From Anaerolineaceae bacterium UBA6107 (GTDB lineage: Bacteria; Chloroflexota; Anaerolineae; Anaerolineales; Anaerolineaceae): DNA of 6,710 nt. How positions within the stretch are numbered: position 1 is the first letter of the stretch; every line of letters begins with the position of its first letter. The notes under the pieces were generated by a model, which did not search any database, had not been told where the DNA came from, and was given only the letters and a program-made list of their open reading frames with translations. A program made the translations under genes and the position numbers. Positions 1-5,410 of this stretch are shown here, piece after piece. Location: positions 835-7,544 of the forward strand of contig DIWL01000046.1 in NCBI GenBank assembly GCA_002428455.1. Reading direction: 5' to 3'.

Positions 1-149
1 TTTTTTTCGTCGAACAAGCCCATTTCGAGCATATATCGGCTGCGGGCGTGTTCCATATAAACCAGGAACTTGGTGTTATTGACGTGCCAGTAGGCATCCA
101 GGTCACCATTACGAACTTCGATCGGGTAGTGGTAATTAAATCGGCTCAT
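1..149 (-). CDS. Acyl-CoA thioesterase, 4HBT/YbgC hotdog-fold family (5' part only)
   Basis: Only the first 49 codons are present; the gene continues beyond the left edge. My translation begins MSRFNYHYPIEVRNGDLDAY and continues through W21, H22, V23, N24, N25, then LVYMEHARSRYMLEMG. This is the N-terminal signature of the 4-hydroxybenzoyl-CoA thioesterase/FadM/YbgC group: D-x-D-x-x-x-H-V-N-N followed by a Y-x-E-x-A-R helix. D18 corresponds to the family's catalytic aspartate. Such enzymes are small cytoplasmic hydrolases, usually 130-150 aa, that cleave acyl-CoA or acyl-ACP thioesters; the substrate cannot be told from this fragment. W21 replaces the glycine usual before H-V-N-N. No Shine-Dalgarno sequence lies at a usable distance: the nearest GGAG is about 20 bases before the ATG. 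A consensus -10 box ends 6 bases upstream of the start, so the mRNA may be leaderless. The gene is divergent from the Rrf2 regulator. Confidence 0.85.
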   Translation of the reverse strand, partial: MSRFNYHYPIEVRNGDLDAYWHVNNTKFLVYMEHARSRYMLEMGLFDEK

Positions 150-155
150 AACCAG

Positions 156-186
156 ATTATACCTTGAAGCTCCATATCAACCTCAA
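156..186 (-). promoter_or_regulatory. Predicted sigma-70-type promoter of the thioesterase gene
   Basis: On the minus strand a perfect TATAAT occupies 156-161. A TTGAGG (four of six matches to TTGACA) occupies 181-186, giving a spacer of 19 bases, longer than the usual 17. Transcription would begin about seven bases after the -10 box, at or next to position 149, which is the A of the ATG. The -10 match is strong, the -35 match is weak. Confidence 0.5.
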
Positions 187-265
187 CAACCGGAAAGGTC
201 ACAGGATTTGAATTATTAATTATTACAAATTATTATTGTCACTTTTTTCAAGCGTTAATGCGTAG

Positions 266-271
266 TACAAT
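266..271 (+). promoter_or_regulatory. Possible -10 box of the Rrf2 gene
   Basis: TACAAT at 266-271 matches the -10 consensus in five of six positions and would give a leader of about 45 bases. No good -35 hexamer lies at the right distance: the 17-base-spaced position (243-248) is TTTTTT, and the better TTGTCA at 236-241 is 24 bases away. The box lies within a short inverted repeat AGTA-N4-TACT (264-275). A regulator that depends on an activator, or a different start, is possible. Confidence 0.3.
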
Positions 272-322
272 TACTGTGTAAGAGGACTATTTTGACCATA
301 ATTACCATAAGAGGTGGTTTTA

Positions 323-730
323 ATGCAAATAACCCGACAGGCTGATTACGCACTCAGGGCAATGGTTTACCTTGCCCGTCTTGATCCCAACGAAAGCGCC
401 GCGACCAAGAAGATCGCTGAAGTTCAAAGGATTCCCCCGTCCTTCCTGGCCAAGATAATCTCGCAGCTATCCATAGCTAAACTGATCAATACTTCGCGCG
501 GGGCGCACGGTGGCGTCAAGCTCGCTCGTCCCTCTGCCGAGATTTCCCTGCTGCAGGTCATCGAAGCCATTGACGGGCCGATCGAGCTTAATGAATGCAC
601 CATCGATCCCGGTAAATGCGACAACGCAGAAAACTGCCCGCTGCACGACATCTGGCAGGAAACACAGGATCAACTCGTGGCAAAACTTCGCGATACCAGG
701 TTTGATAAATACGCAGTAAAGAAAAACTAG
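323..730 (+). CDS. Rrf2-family transcriptional regulator, probable Fe-S or redox sensor
   Basis: A 135-residue protein of normal length for the Rrf2 family (IscR, NsrR, CymR, RsrR). It opens MQITRQADYALRAMVYLA, the standard first helix. A winged helix-turn-helix follows at about residues 28-57 (KKIAEVQRIPPSFLAKIISQL), and the wing SRGAHGGVKLARP at 58-70 is highly typical. Three cysteines, C92, C99 and C105, followed by H108 in CPLHDIW, align with the cluster ligands of IscR (three Cys and one His), so binding of a [2Fe-2S] or related cluster is likely but not proven. The first spacing is C-x6-C rather than the C-x5-C I recall for IscR and NsrR. I chose ATG at 323, not the in-frame GTG at 314, because GAGGTG at 311-316 is a good Shine-Dalgarno six bases before the ATG and overlaps the GTG. 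The next gene starts 28 bases downstream and is probably cotranscribed. No Fe-S assembly or nitric-oxide genes are in view, so its signal and targets are unknown. Confidence 0.92.
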   Translation: MQITRQADYALRAMVYLARLDPNESAATKKIAEVQRIPPSFLAKIISQLSIAKLINTSRGAHGGVKLARPSAEISLLQVIEAIDGPIELNECTIDPGKCDNAENCPLHDIWQETQDQLVAKLRDTRFDKYAVKKN

Positions 731-758
731 CGCATCGCACTTTATGGGAGGGTGAACA

Positions 759-1019
759 ATGATCACTGGTGGTACACCGATCAACAGGCACTGGGTATTG
801 GTTCTTAAAGACGGCCGTATCGTCATCGACTGGGGGGATGATCTGTACCAGGATATCCGTTCAGGAGAATTTCTCTCGATCCGCGAAGAGGATTACAGTC
901 ATCATATCCTCAACCAGGAGTTGGATTGGCTCGTCAAGATAGGCCGCGTCGCCACCTATGATGCCAAACTCGTGCACGTCCACAATCTACCTGAAAGACC
1001 CCTGCGCACAATCGACTAA
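759..1019 (+). CDS. Small protein of unknown function, cotranscribed with the Rrf2 regulator
   Basis: An 86-residue protein that I do not recognise. It is supported as a real gene by an excellent ribosome binding site (GGAGG at 747-751, seven bases before the ATG), by its position 28 bases after the Rrf2 stop codon, and by a strong terminator starting 14 bases after its own stop. It has no membrane segment, signal peptide or cysteine. The sequence alternates hydrophobic and charged residues: a probable beta hairpin at residues 11-25 (HWVLVLKDGRIVIDW), an acidic stretch at 43-45, and five histidines (H11, H48, H49, H73, H75) with three tryptophans (W12, W25, W57). It is slightly acidic overall. 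It is likely a small soluble cytoplasmic domain, and its place suggests a role linked to the regulator, for instance as a co-effector or autoregulated target. That is inference from position only. Confidence 0.75.
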   Translation: MITGGTPINRHWVLVLKDGRIVIDWGDDLYQDIRSGEFLSIREEDYSHHILNQELDWLVKIGRVATYDAKLVHVHNLPERPLRTID

Positions 1020-1033
1020 GATCTCGTAATCGT

Positions 1034-1072
1034 GAAATTCCTCCCGGAATTAGCGGGAGGAATTTCTTTATT
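1034..1072 (+). terminator. Strong intrinsic terminator after the Rrf2/small-protein pair
   Basis: A perfect 13-base-pair stem (GAAATTCCTCCCG at 1034-1046 paired with CGGGAGGAATTTC at 1054-1066) encloses a 7-base loop and is followed by TTTATT at 1067-1072. It has the form of a rho-independent terminator for plus-strand transcription. There is no matching T-tract in the opposite direction, so it is unidirectional. It ends 16 bases before the ATG of the first permease gene, which leaves no room for a complete promoter between terminator and gene. Confidence 0.85.
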
Positions 1073-1088
1073 GGGGGATAATTAGACC

Positions 1089-2255
1089 ATGTTTTCAACC
1101 AAGATACTGCATCAGCGTCTGGCTTTTTTTACAACCCTGCGACTCACGATTAATACATCGATCCGCATGATCTACCCGTTCATGGCATTATTCGCCGCCA
1201 GCCTGGACCGGGAGATCGGTATGATCTCGCTGGCGCTTGCGGTGTCCATGGCGACCAGCGCCGTGGGTCCCTTTATCGCCCCCATTGCTGACCAGCGCGG
1301 CCGCAAGGTCGGCATGCTGATCGGCATGGGGATTTTCCTCGCCGGCACGCTTCCGGTCAGTATCTTCCCAAACTATTTCACCTTTTTTCTCGCCATCATG
1401 CTGGGTAACCTGGGCAACAATATTTTCCTTCCCGCCATGCAGGCTTATCTCGGGGATCACTCACCTTACGAAAAGCGCGGCTTCGTCATGGCGGTTACTG
1501 AACTGTCCTGGGCGCTTTCCTTTATCCTGCTGGTTCCACTCGCCGGTCTGCTCATGGAATGGAGCACCTGGTACGCTCCGTTTATCGCGCTTAGCGCTGC
1601 CGGTATCCTGATGGCCATTCTTCTGATAATCCTCATCCCTGCTGATCACCCGCTGGAACCTGAGCCGATCACCATTTTTCGCGATATTAAGAAAGTGCTG
1701 CTCTACCTGCCGGCTGTTTTCGGCATCCTCACCGGAACGCTGTTCATCACCGGCAACGAGGTCGTCAGCGTGGTATTCGGGGTTTGGATGCAATCCTCCT
1801 TCGGATTGCAGGTCGCCGCATTGGGAGCTGCCTCGATGGTGATCGGTTTTGCTGAACTGGGCGGAGAAGGACTGGTCGCCCTGATCACCGACCGCCTGGG
1901 GAAGGAGCGAACAATCGGATTGAGTCTCATCCTGAATGCACTGTGGGTGATTGCCCTGCCTTGGCTGGCAAAAAGTGAACTTGGCGGCTTCATCTGGTTA
2001 TTCGTGTTCTACCTCACCTTTGAGGTCGCCATCGTCAGCATCCTGCCGCTCATCTCCGAGATCACCCCTGCCACCCGTGCCACCATGATGTCCCTGTTCA
2101 TCGCCGCCCTGTCATTGGGTCGCGCGCTGGGTGACATACTTGCACCATGGCTTTATCGCAGCGGTTTCCTCGTGAATGCTGCCGTCTGCGCCGGGTTGGA
2201 TATTCTCGCACTGATCGCACTTTCTCGGATAAAATTACCCGGAAAAACCACATGA
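1089..2255 (+). CDS. MFS transporter (first of a tandem paralogous pair)
   Basis: A 388-residue integral membrane protein of major facilitator superfamily length with about twelve hydrophobic segments: roughly 11-34, 44-66, 74-94, 97-118, 132-156, 162-184, 205-230, 240-266, 274-294, 299-322, 328-352 and 355-378. MFS motif A lies between segments 2 and 3 (PIADQRGRK, D68 to K73), and its half-repeat copy between segments 8 and 9 (TDRLGKER, 267-274). Acidic residues inside or at the edge of membrane segments (E224, E256, E260) are candidates for proton coupling. The substrate and direction cannot be read from the sequence. The start has GGGGGA at 1073-1078, ten bases upstream. A GATAAT six bases before the ATG also resembles a -10 box, but there is no -35. 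The stop overlaps the start of the next gene (ATGA), so the two are translationally coupled. The neighbour is a clear paralog. Confidence 0.9.
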   Translation: MFSTKILHQRLAFFTTLRLTINTSIRMIYPFMALFAASLDREIGMISLALAVSMATSAVGPFIAPIADQRGRKVGMLIGMGIFLAGTLPVSIFPNYFTFFLAIMLGNLGNNIFLPAMQAYLGDHSPYEKRGFVMAVTELSWALSFILLVPLAGLLMEWSTWYAPFIALSAAGILMAILLIILIPADHPLEPEPITIFRDIKKVLLYLPAVFGILTGTLFITGNEVVSVVFGVWMQSSFGLQVAALGAASMVIGFAELGGEGLVALITDRLGKERTIGLSLILNALWVIALPWLAKSELGGFIWLFVFYLTFEVAIVSILPLISEITPATRATMMSLFIAALSLGRALGDILAPWLYRSGFLVNAAVCAGLDILALIALSRIKLPGKTT

Positions 2256-3457
2256 CCGTCGATCCAGTCCTTCCATCTGATCCATTACCGGTGAAAAGCC
2301 CCCTGCCAATGCGCGCGCAGGTGATGCTTTTTGCTACCGTGCGCATGATCATTAACATCAATACCCGCATGGTTTACCCGTTCCTCAACACCTTCGCCAG
2401 CGGGCTTGGTGTTGACCTGATCGCGATTTCCCTCGCCATGACGATCCGCTCGATCAGCGGCGCACTCAGTCTTTTCATCACCCCGGTCGCCGACCGGCAC
2501 GGGCGCAAAGCCGGCATGTTACTGGGCGTGGCGATCTTCATCGTTGGCGCTGGTTTGGTGATCTTCTGGCATTCCTTCACCGCGTTCACCATCGCAATCA
2601 GCCTCACCTTCCTGGGTATGTTCGTCTATCTCTCCTCAACACAGGCTTACATCGGCGACCAGGTACGGCCTGGCCGGCGCGGTACTGCGCTGGGTTTGAT
2701 CGAGACCGGCTGGGGCGTGAGTTACATTATCGGCATGCCCATCCTCGGTTGGATCATCGACCGCTACGGCTGGCGCGCGCCTTTCCCGTTCACCGCTGCG
2801 TTGGGGGTTCTGGCGTTCGTGCTCATCCTGGTGTTTATACCCAATTACAAACCACAGAAGAAAATCCTGTCGGGAAATGTCTTCAAGAGCATCCTCGAGG
2901 TGCTCAAGATCCCCGCCGCCCGCTATGGACTGGTGATGAGCCTCATGCTGATCTCTTCCAACGAGGTGATCAATCTTGTTTTCGGAGTCTGGCTGGAGGA
3001 ATCCTTCGGTTTGAAGCTCGCTGCGTTGGGCGCTGCCTCGGCGGTCATTGGCATCTCCGAGATCAGCGGCGAATCCATCGGCGGGGTCGTCTCAGACAAA
3101 TTGGGGCGCGAGCGCAGCATCATGCTGGGCATGGGGATGATGCTGATCGTTTCCATGGTTCTCCCTTTTATCGGCGGCACGCAGGCTGGCGCACTGATCG
3201 GGCTGTTCTTCTTTTACTTGTCTTACGAGTTTACCTTCGTATCCACCCTGCCGTTCATGACCGAACTGGTACCGGAAGCGCGCGGCACGATGCTGGGCGC
3301 CAACGTTGCCTGCCTGGCGCTGGGACGCATGATCGGCAACCTGGTCTCGCCTTTTGTGTTCCGCATCGGCTTCTGGGCAAACGCACTCTCAGCCGTCATA
3401 TTTATCCTCATCGCGTTCTGGGCTCTCACTCGCGCCAAAGCCAAACGCCTTTCTTAA
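2252..3457 (+). CDS. MFS transporter (second of the tandem pair)
   Basis: A 401-residue, twelve-segment MFS protein. Motif A is PVADRHGRK (78-86), with the second-half copy SDKLGRER (281-288). Membrane acidic residues E238, E270 and E274 fall at the same places as in the first permease. Over the segment starting NEV (residues 237-290 here, 223-276 in the partner) I count 31 identities in 54 positions, so the genes arose by tandem duplication and then diverged. It carries a longer, proline-rich cytoplasmic N-terminus (about 20 residues) than its partner. I start it at 2252, where the ATG overlaps the partner's TGA. The frame is open from an ATG at 2147, but that start would add 35 basic, poorly hydrophobic residues inside the upstream gene and has no paralogous counterpart. 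The Shine-Dalgarno is weak (GGAAAAA), as expected for translational coupling. Substrate unknown. Confidence 0.9.
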   Translation: MTVDPVLPSDPLPVKSPLPMRAQVMLFATVRMIININTRMVYPFLNTFASGLGVDLIAISLAMTIRSISGALSLFITPVADRHGRKAGMLLGVAIFIVGAGLVIFWHSFTAFTIAISLTFLGMFVYLSSTQAYIGDQVRPGRRGTALGLIETGWGVSYIIGMPILGWIIDRYGWRAPFPFTAALGVLAFVLILVFIPNYKPQKKILSGNVFKSILEVLKIPAARYGLVMSLMLISSNEVINLVFGVWLEESFGLKLAALGAASAVIGISEISGESIGGVVSDKLGRERSIMLGMGMMLIVSMVLPFIGGTQAGALIGLFFFYLSYEFTFVSTLPFMTELVPEARGTMLGANVACLALGRMIGNLVSPFVFRIGFWANALSAVIFILIAFWALTRAKAKRLS

Positions 3458-3468
3458 TCTGATAACGG

Positions 3469-3474
3469 TATACT
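3469..3474 (+). promoter_or_regulatory. Possible internal -10 box before hutI
   Basis: TATACT at 3469-3474 in the 38-base gap after the second permease is a good -10 match. It would place a start near 3481, at the GGAGG ribosome binding site. The -35 position falls in the end of the permease gene (CGCCTT with a 17-base spacer) and does not match consensus, so an internal promoter for hutI is only a possibility. Confidence 0.2.
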
Positions 3475-3495
3475 AATAAGGGAGGATTAACCGGC

Positions 3496-4758
3496 ATGCT
3501 TATTCACTCAGCCTCGCAGGTACTCACCCTCGCTGGCGGTCCGCAGCGCGGGAACAATCCGGACGACATAGGGATCATTGAAGACGGAGCTGTGCTCATT
3601 TCCGGCGACCGCATTATCGCGGTCGGTGCCAGCCGGGACCTTCTCGCCCGCTACCCGGATGAGGAACGCCTGGATGCGCAAGGCAGGGTCGTGATGCCTG
3701 GCCTGGTGGACCCGCACACCCACCTGGTGTGGGCGGGCGACCGCGCCGCCGAATTTGAAGCGCGCCTTCAGGGCAGTACCTACATGGAGATCATGGCAGC
3801 CGGTGGCGGGATCAACGCCACGGTGAGCGCCACGCGCAAGGCTTTGCCGGAGGAGTTGTACGCGCAAACCCGTCAGCGTGCGCTGGCGATGTTCCGCAAC
3901 GGTACCACCACCGCTGAAGCCAAGACCGGCTACGGGTTGGAATGGAACGCCGAGATTGCCCAACTGGAAGTGCTGCTGCAACTGGACGCCGAAGGTCCGC
4001 TGGAGATCGCACCCACGTTCATGCCTGCTCACGCGGTTCCCCCTGAATATAAAGGACGCACAGAGGCTTACACCCGGCTGGTGAGCGGAAAAATGTTGCC
4101 GGATTTGAAAGATTGGTGGACACACCATCATCACTCCCGTCCGCTGCCGTTCATTGATGTGTTCTGTGAGAACAATGCCTTCAATCTGGCACAGACGCAG
4201 TTGATCCTCACCCGCGCCAGGGAATTGGGCTTCCCCCTCAAGGCGCACGTGGATGAATTTGAAAACCTCGGCGGAGCTGCCCTGGCGCTGGAGCTCGGCG
4301 CTGTTTCCATCGAACACGCGGTCAAGACCTCACCGGCTGAGCTCGCCGCGCTGGGAACTTCTGATACAGTGGTGGTTTCACTGCCGTGCACGCCCTTCGG
4401 GCTGGCTGATCCCCACTACACGCCTGCGCGCGATCTGCTGGCTGCCGGCGGCATCCTCGCCATCGCCACCGACCTCAACCCGGGCACCGCCTGGTGCGAG
4501 AACATGCAGTTCGTCATCGCGTTGGCCTGCCGTTATCTCAAGCTCACCCCCGCCGGGGCCGTGGCCGCCGCCACCATTAACGCTGCGCATGCCATCCAGC
4601 GCGATCACCTCGTCGGCTCACTGGAACCCGGCAAACAGGCTGACCTGCTCATCCTCTCAGTGAGTGACTACCGCCAGCTGGCTTACCGCTTCGGCGGCAG
4701 CCTGGTGCAAAGCGTGATCAAGAAAGGCCAACTGTTTCAGTTTAGTAATTATTTCTAG
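3496..4758 (+). CDS. hutI: Imidazolonepropionase (histidine degradation, third step)
   Basis: A 420-residue metal-dependent amidohydrolase of full length. HutI hydrolyses 4-imidazolone-5-propanoate to N-formimino-L-glutamate in the cytoplasm. Diagnostic stretches are GLVDPHTHLVWAGDRAAEFE, then MEIMAAGGGINATV, TTAEAKTGYGLE, AHVDEFENLGG and ATDLNPGT. The metal ligands are H74 and H76 (HTH), H251 and D326; E254 and H274 are the expected catalytic or substrate residues, and H179 and N328 also fit. These match, from memory, the B. subtilis enzyme (H80, H82, H249, D324, with E252 and H272). Between H179 and H251 the spacing is about eight residues longer, in a segment with WWTHHHHS (207-214), an insertion I do not know from the family. 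GGAGG at 3481-3485 lies ten bases before the ATG. The gene sits 38 bases after the permeases and 16 before the HD gene. No other hut gene is visible, so a related imidazolone or cyclic-amide substrate remains possible. Confidence 0.88.
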   Translation: MLIHSASQVLTLAGGPQRGNNPDDIGIIEDGAVLISGDRIIAVGASRDLLARYPDEERLDAQGRVVMPGLVDPHTHLVWAGDRAAEFEARLQGSTYMEIMAAGGGINATVSATRKALPEELYAQTRQRALAMFRNGTTTAEAKTGYGLEWNAEIAQLEVLLQLDAEGPLEIAPTFMPAHAVPPEYKGRTEAYTRLVSGKMLPDLKDWWTHHHHSRPLPFIDVFCENNAFNLAQTQLILTRARELGFPLKAHVDEFENLGGAALALELGAVSIEHAVKTSPAELAALGTSDTVVVSLPCTPFGLADPHYTPARDLLAAGGILAIATDLNPGTAWCENMQFVIALACRYLKLTPAGAVAAATINAAHAIQRDHLVGSLEPGKQADLLILSVSDYRQLAYRFGGSLVQSVIKKGQLFQFSNYF

Positions 4759-4774
4759 AAACAAAGGATAATGT

Positions 4775-5410
4775 ATGCTGACTTTCGACCAAGCCCGGGA
4801 ATGGTACAAAGACACCGACCCGGTACACGATTTCTCCCACATTGAGCGCGTATACCGCATGGCGGAACGACTCGCCCGCGCTGAAGGTGCTGACCTCGAG
4901 ATCGTCCGTGCCGCTGCCCTGCTGCACGATGCCGACGGCACCACCCCAGGCAGCGATGTACGCAAGGAACACCACTTGCGGTCAGCGGAATTCGCTGGAA
5001 CCATTTTAGAAGCTGAAGGTTGGCCGGACGAGCGCATCCAGGCGGTGCAGCATTGCATCCGCGCCCACCGCTACCGCGACGACCGCGAACCGCCTGAGAC
5101 CATTGAGGCAAAAGTGCTCTTCGACGCGGACAAGCTGGACGTGCTGGGGGCGATCGGCGCGGTGCGCGCCACGGTCTACGCTGCTCTCGCCGGCACCCCT
5201 TTTTACAGTGAGCCTTCCCGACAATTCATAGATACCGGCAACGAGGAACCCGGTGAGTTGCACAGCGCCTATCACGAGCATATTTTCAAACTGCGCAACG
5301 TGGAAAAGCGCATGTACACCACCACCGCCAAAGCCCTCGCCCGTGAGCGTTGCCAGTACCTGGATGACTTTTTTACGCAACTCATCGCTGAGATCAACGG
5401 AGAACGCTGA
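4775..5410 (+). CDS. HD-domain phosphohydrolase, YedJ/YpgQ family
   Basis: A 211-residue cytoplasmic protein with a complete HD metal site: H22 (in HDFSH), H51-D52 (LLHDADG) and D119 (DADKLDVLGAIG). H66, H67 and H98 are candidates for extra metal or substrate contacts. The DADKLDVLGAIG motif and the C-terminal helix pattern (HEHIFKLRNVEKRMYTTTAK, then a YLDDFFTQLIAEI ending) resemble E. coli YedJ as I remember it. B. subtilis YpgQ of this family has been reported as a metal-dependent nucleotide pyrophosphohydrolase, so hydrolysis of a nucleoside triphosphate or similar is the best guess. The natural substrate is not known from the sequence. The start at 4775 has AAAGGA at 4763-4768, six bases upstream; an ATG at 4771 is in another frame. 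The gene lies 16 bases after hutI, and its TGA shares one base with the ATG of the next gene, which points to cotranslation with the phosphatase. Confidence 0.85.
   Translation: MLTFDQAREWYKDTDPVHDFSHIERVYRMAERLARAEGADLEIVRAAALLHDADGTTPGSDVRKEHHLRSAEFAGTILEAEGWPDERIQAVQHCIRAHRYRDDREPPETIEAKVLFDADKLDVLGAIGAVRATVYAALAGTPFYSEPSRQFIDTGNEEPGELHSAYHEHIFKLRNVEKRMYTTTAKALARERCQYLDDFFTQLIAEINGER

Larger units (their letters stand above)
150..322. other. AT-rich divergent intergenic region between thioesterase and Rrf2 genes
   Basis: This 173-base gap carries the start signals of both flanking genes. Its right part (about 207-250) is strongly AT-rich and includes AATTATTAATTATT at 211-224 and a run of six T at 243-248. 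The leader just before the Rrf2 gene contains two short direct repeats: TAAGAGG at 279-285 and 308-314, and ACCATAA at 295-301 and 304-310. I see no open reading frame with a ribosome binding site in it. An autoregulatory Rrf2 operator would be expected here by analogy with other Rrf2 regulators, but I could not identify a convincing palindrome. Confidence 0.6.

Noticed and set aside
1..7. Run of seven T (seven A in the thioesterase gene) as a frameshifting site
   Set aside because: It lies at the window edge, so the downstream frame cannot be read and nothing supports slippage.
314..322. GTG start for the Rrf2 regulator
   Set aside because: It overlaps the GAGGTG ribosome binding site that serves the ATG at 323, and the family normally begins with M-x-I/L-T-x-x-x-D-Y.
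2147..2251. A 35-codon N-terminal extension of the second permease
   Set aside because: It overlaps the first permease gene, is basic and unlike the paralog's N-terminus, while the ATG at 2252 forms a standard ATGA coupling junction.
2749..3462. A 237-codon plus-strand frame inside the second permease
   Set aside because: It is an out-of-frame shadow of the MFS gene, rich in Arg and His with no membrane segments or motifs.
3508..4317. A 269-codon open frame on the minus strand
   Set aside because: It is antisense to hutI, has no family motif and no supporting start signals; the hutI frame has all metal ligands.
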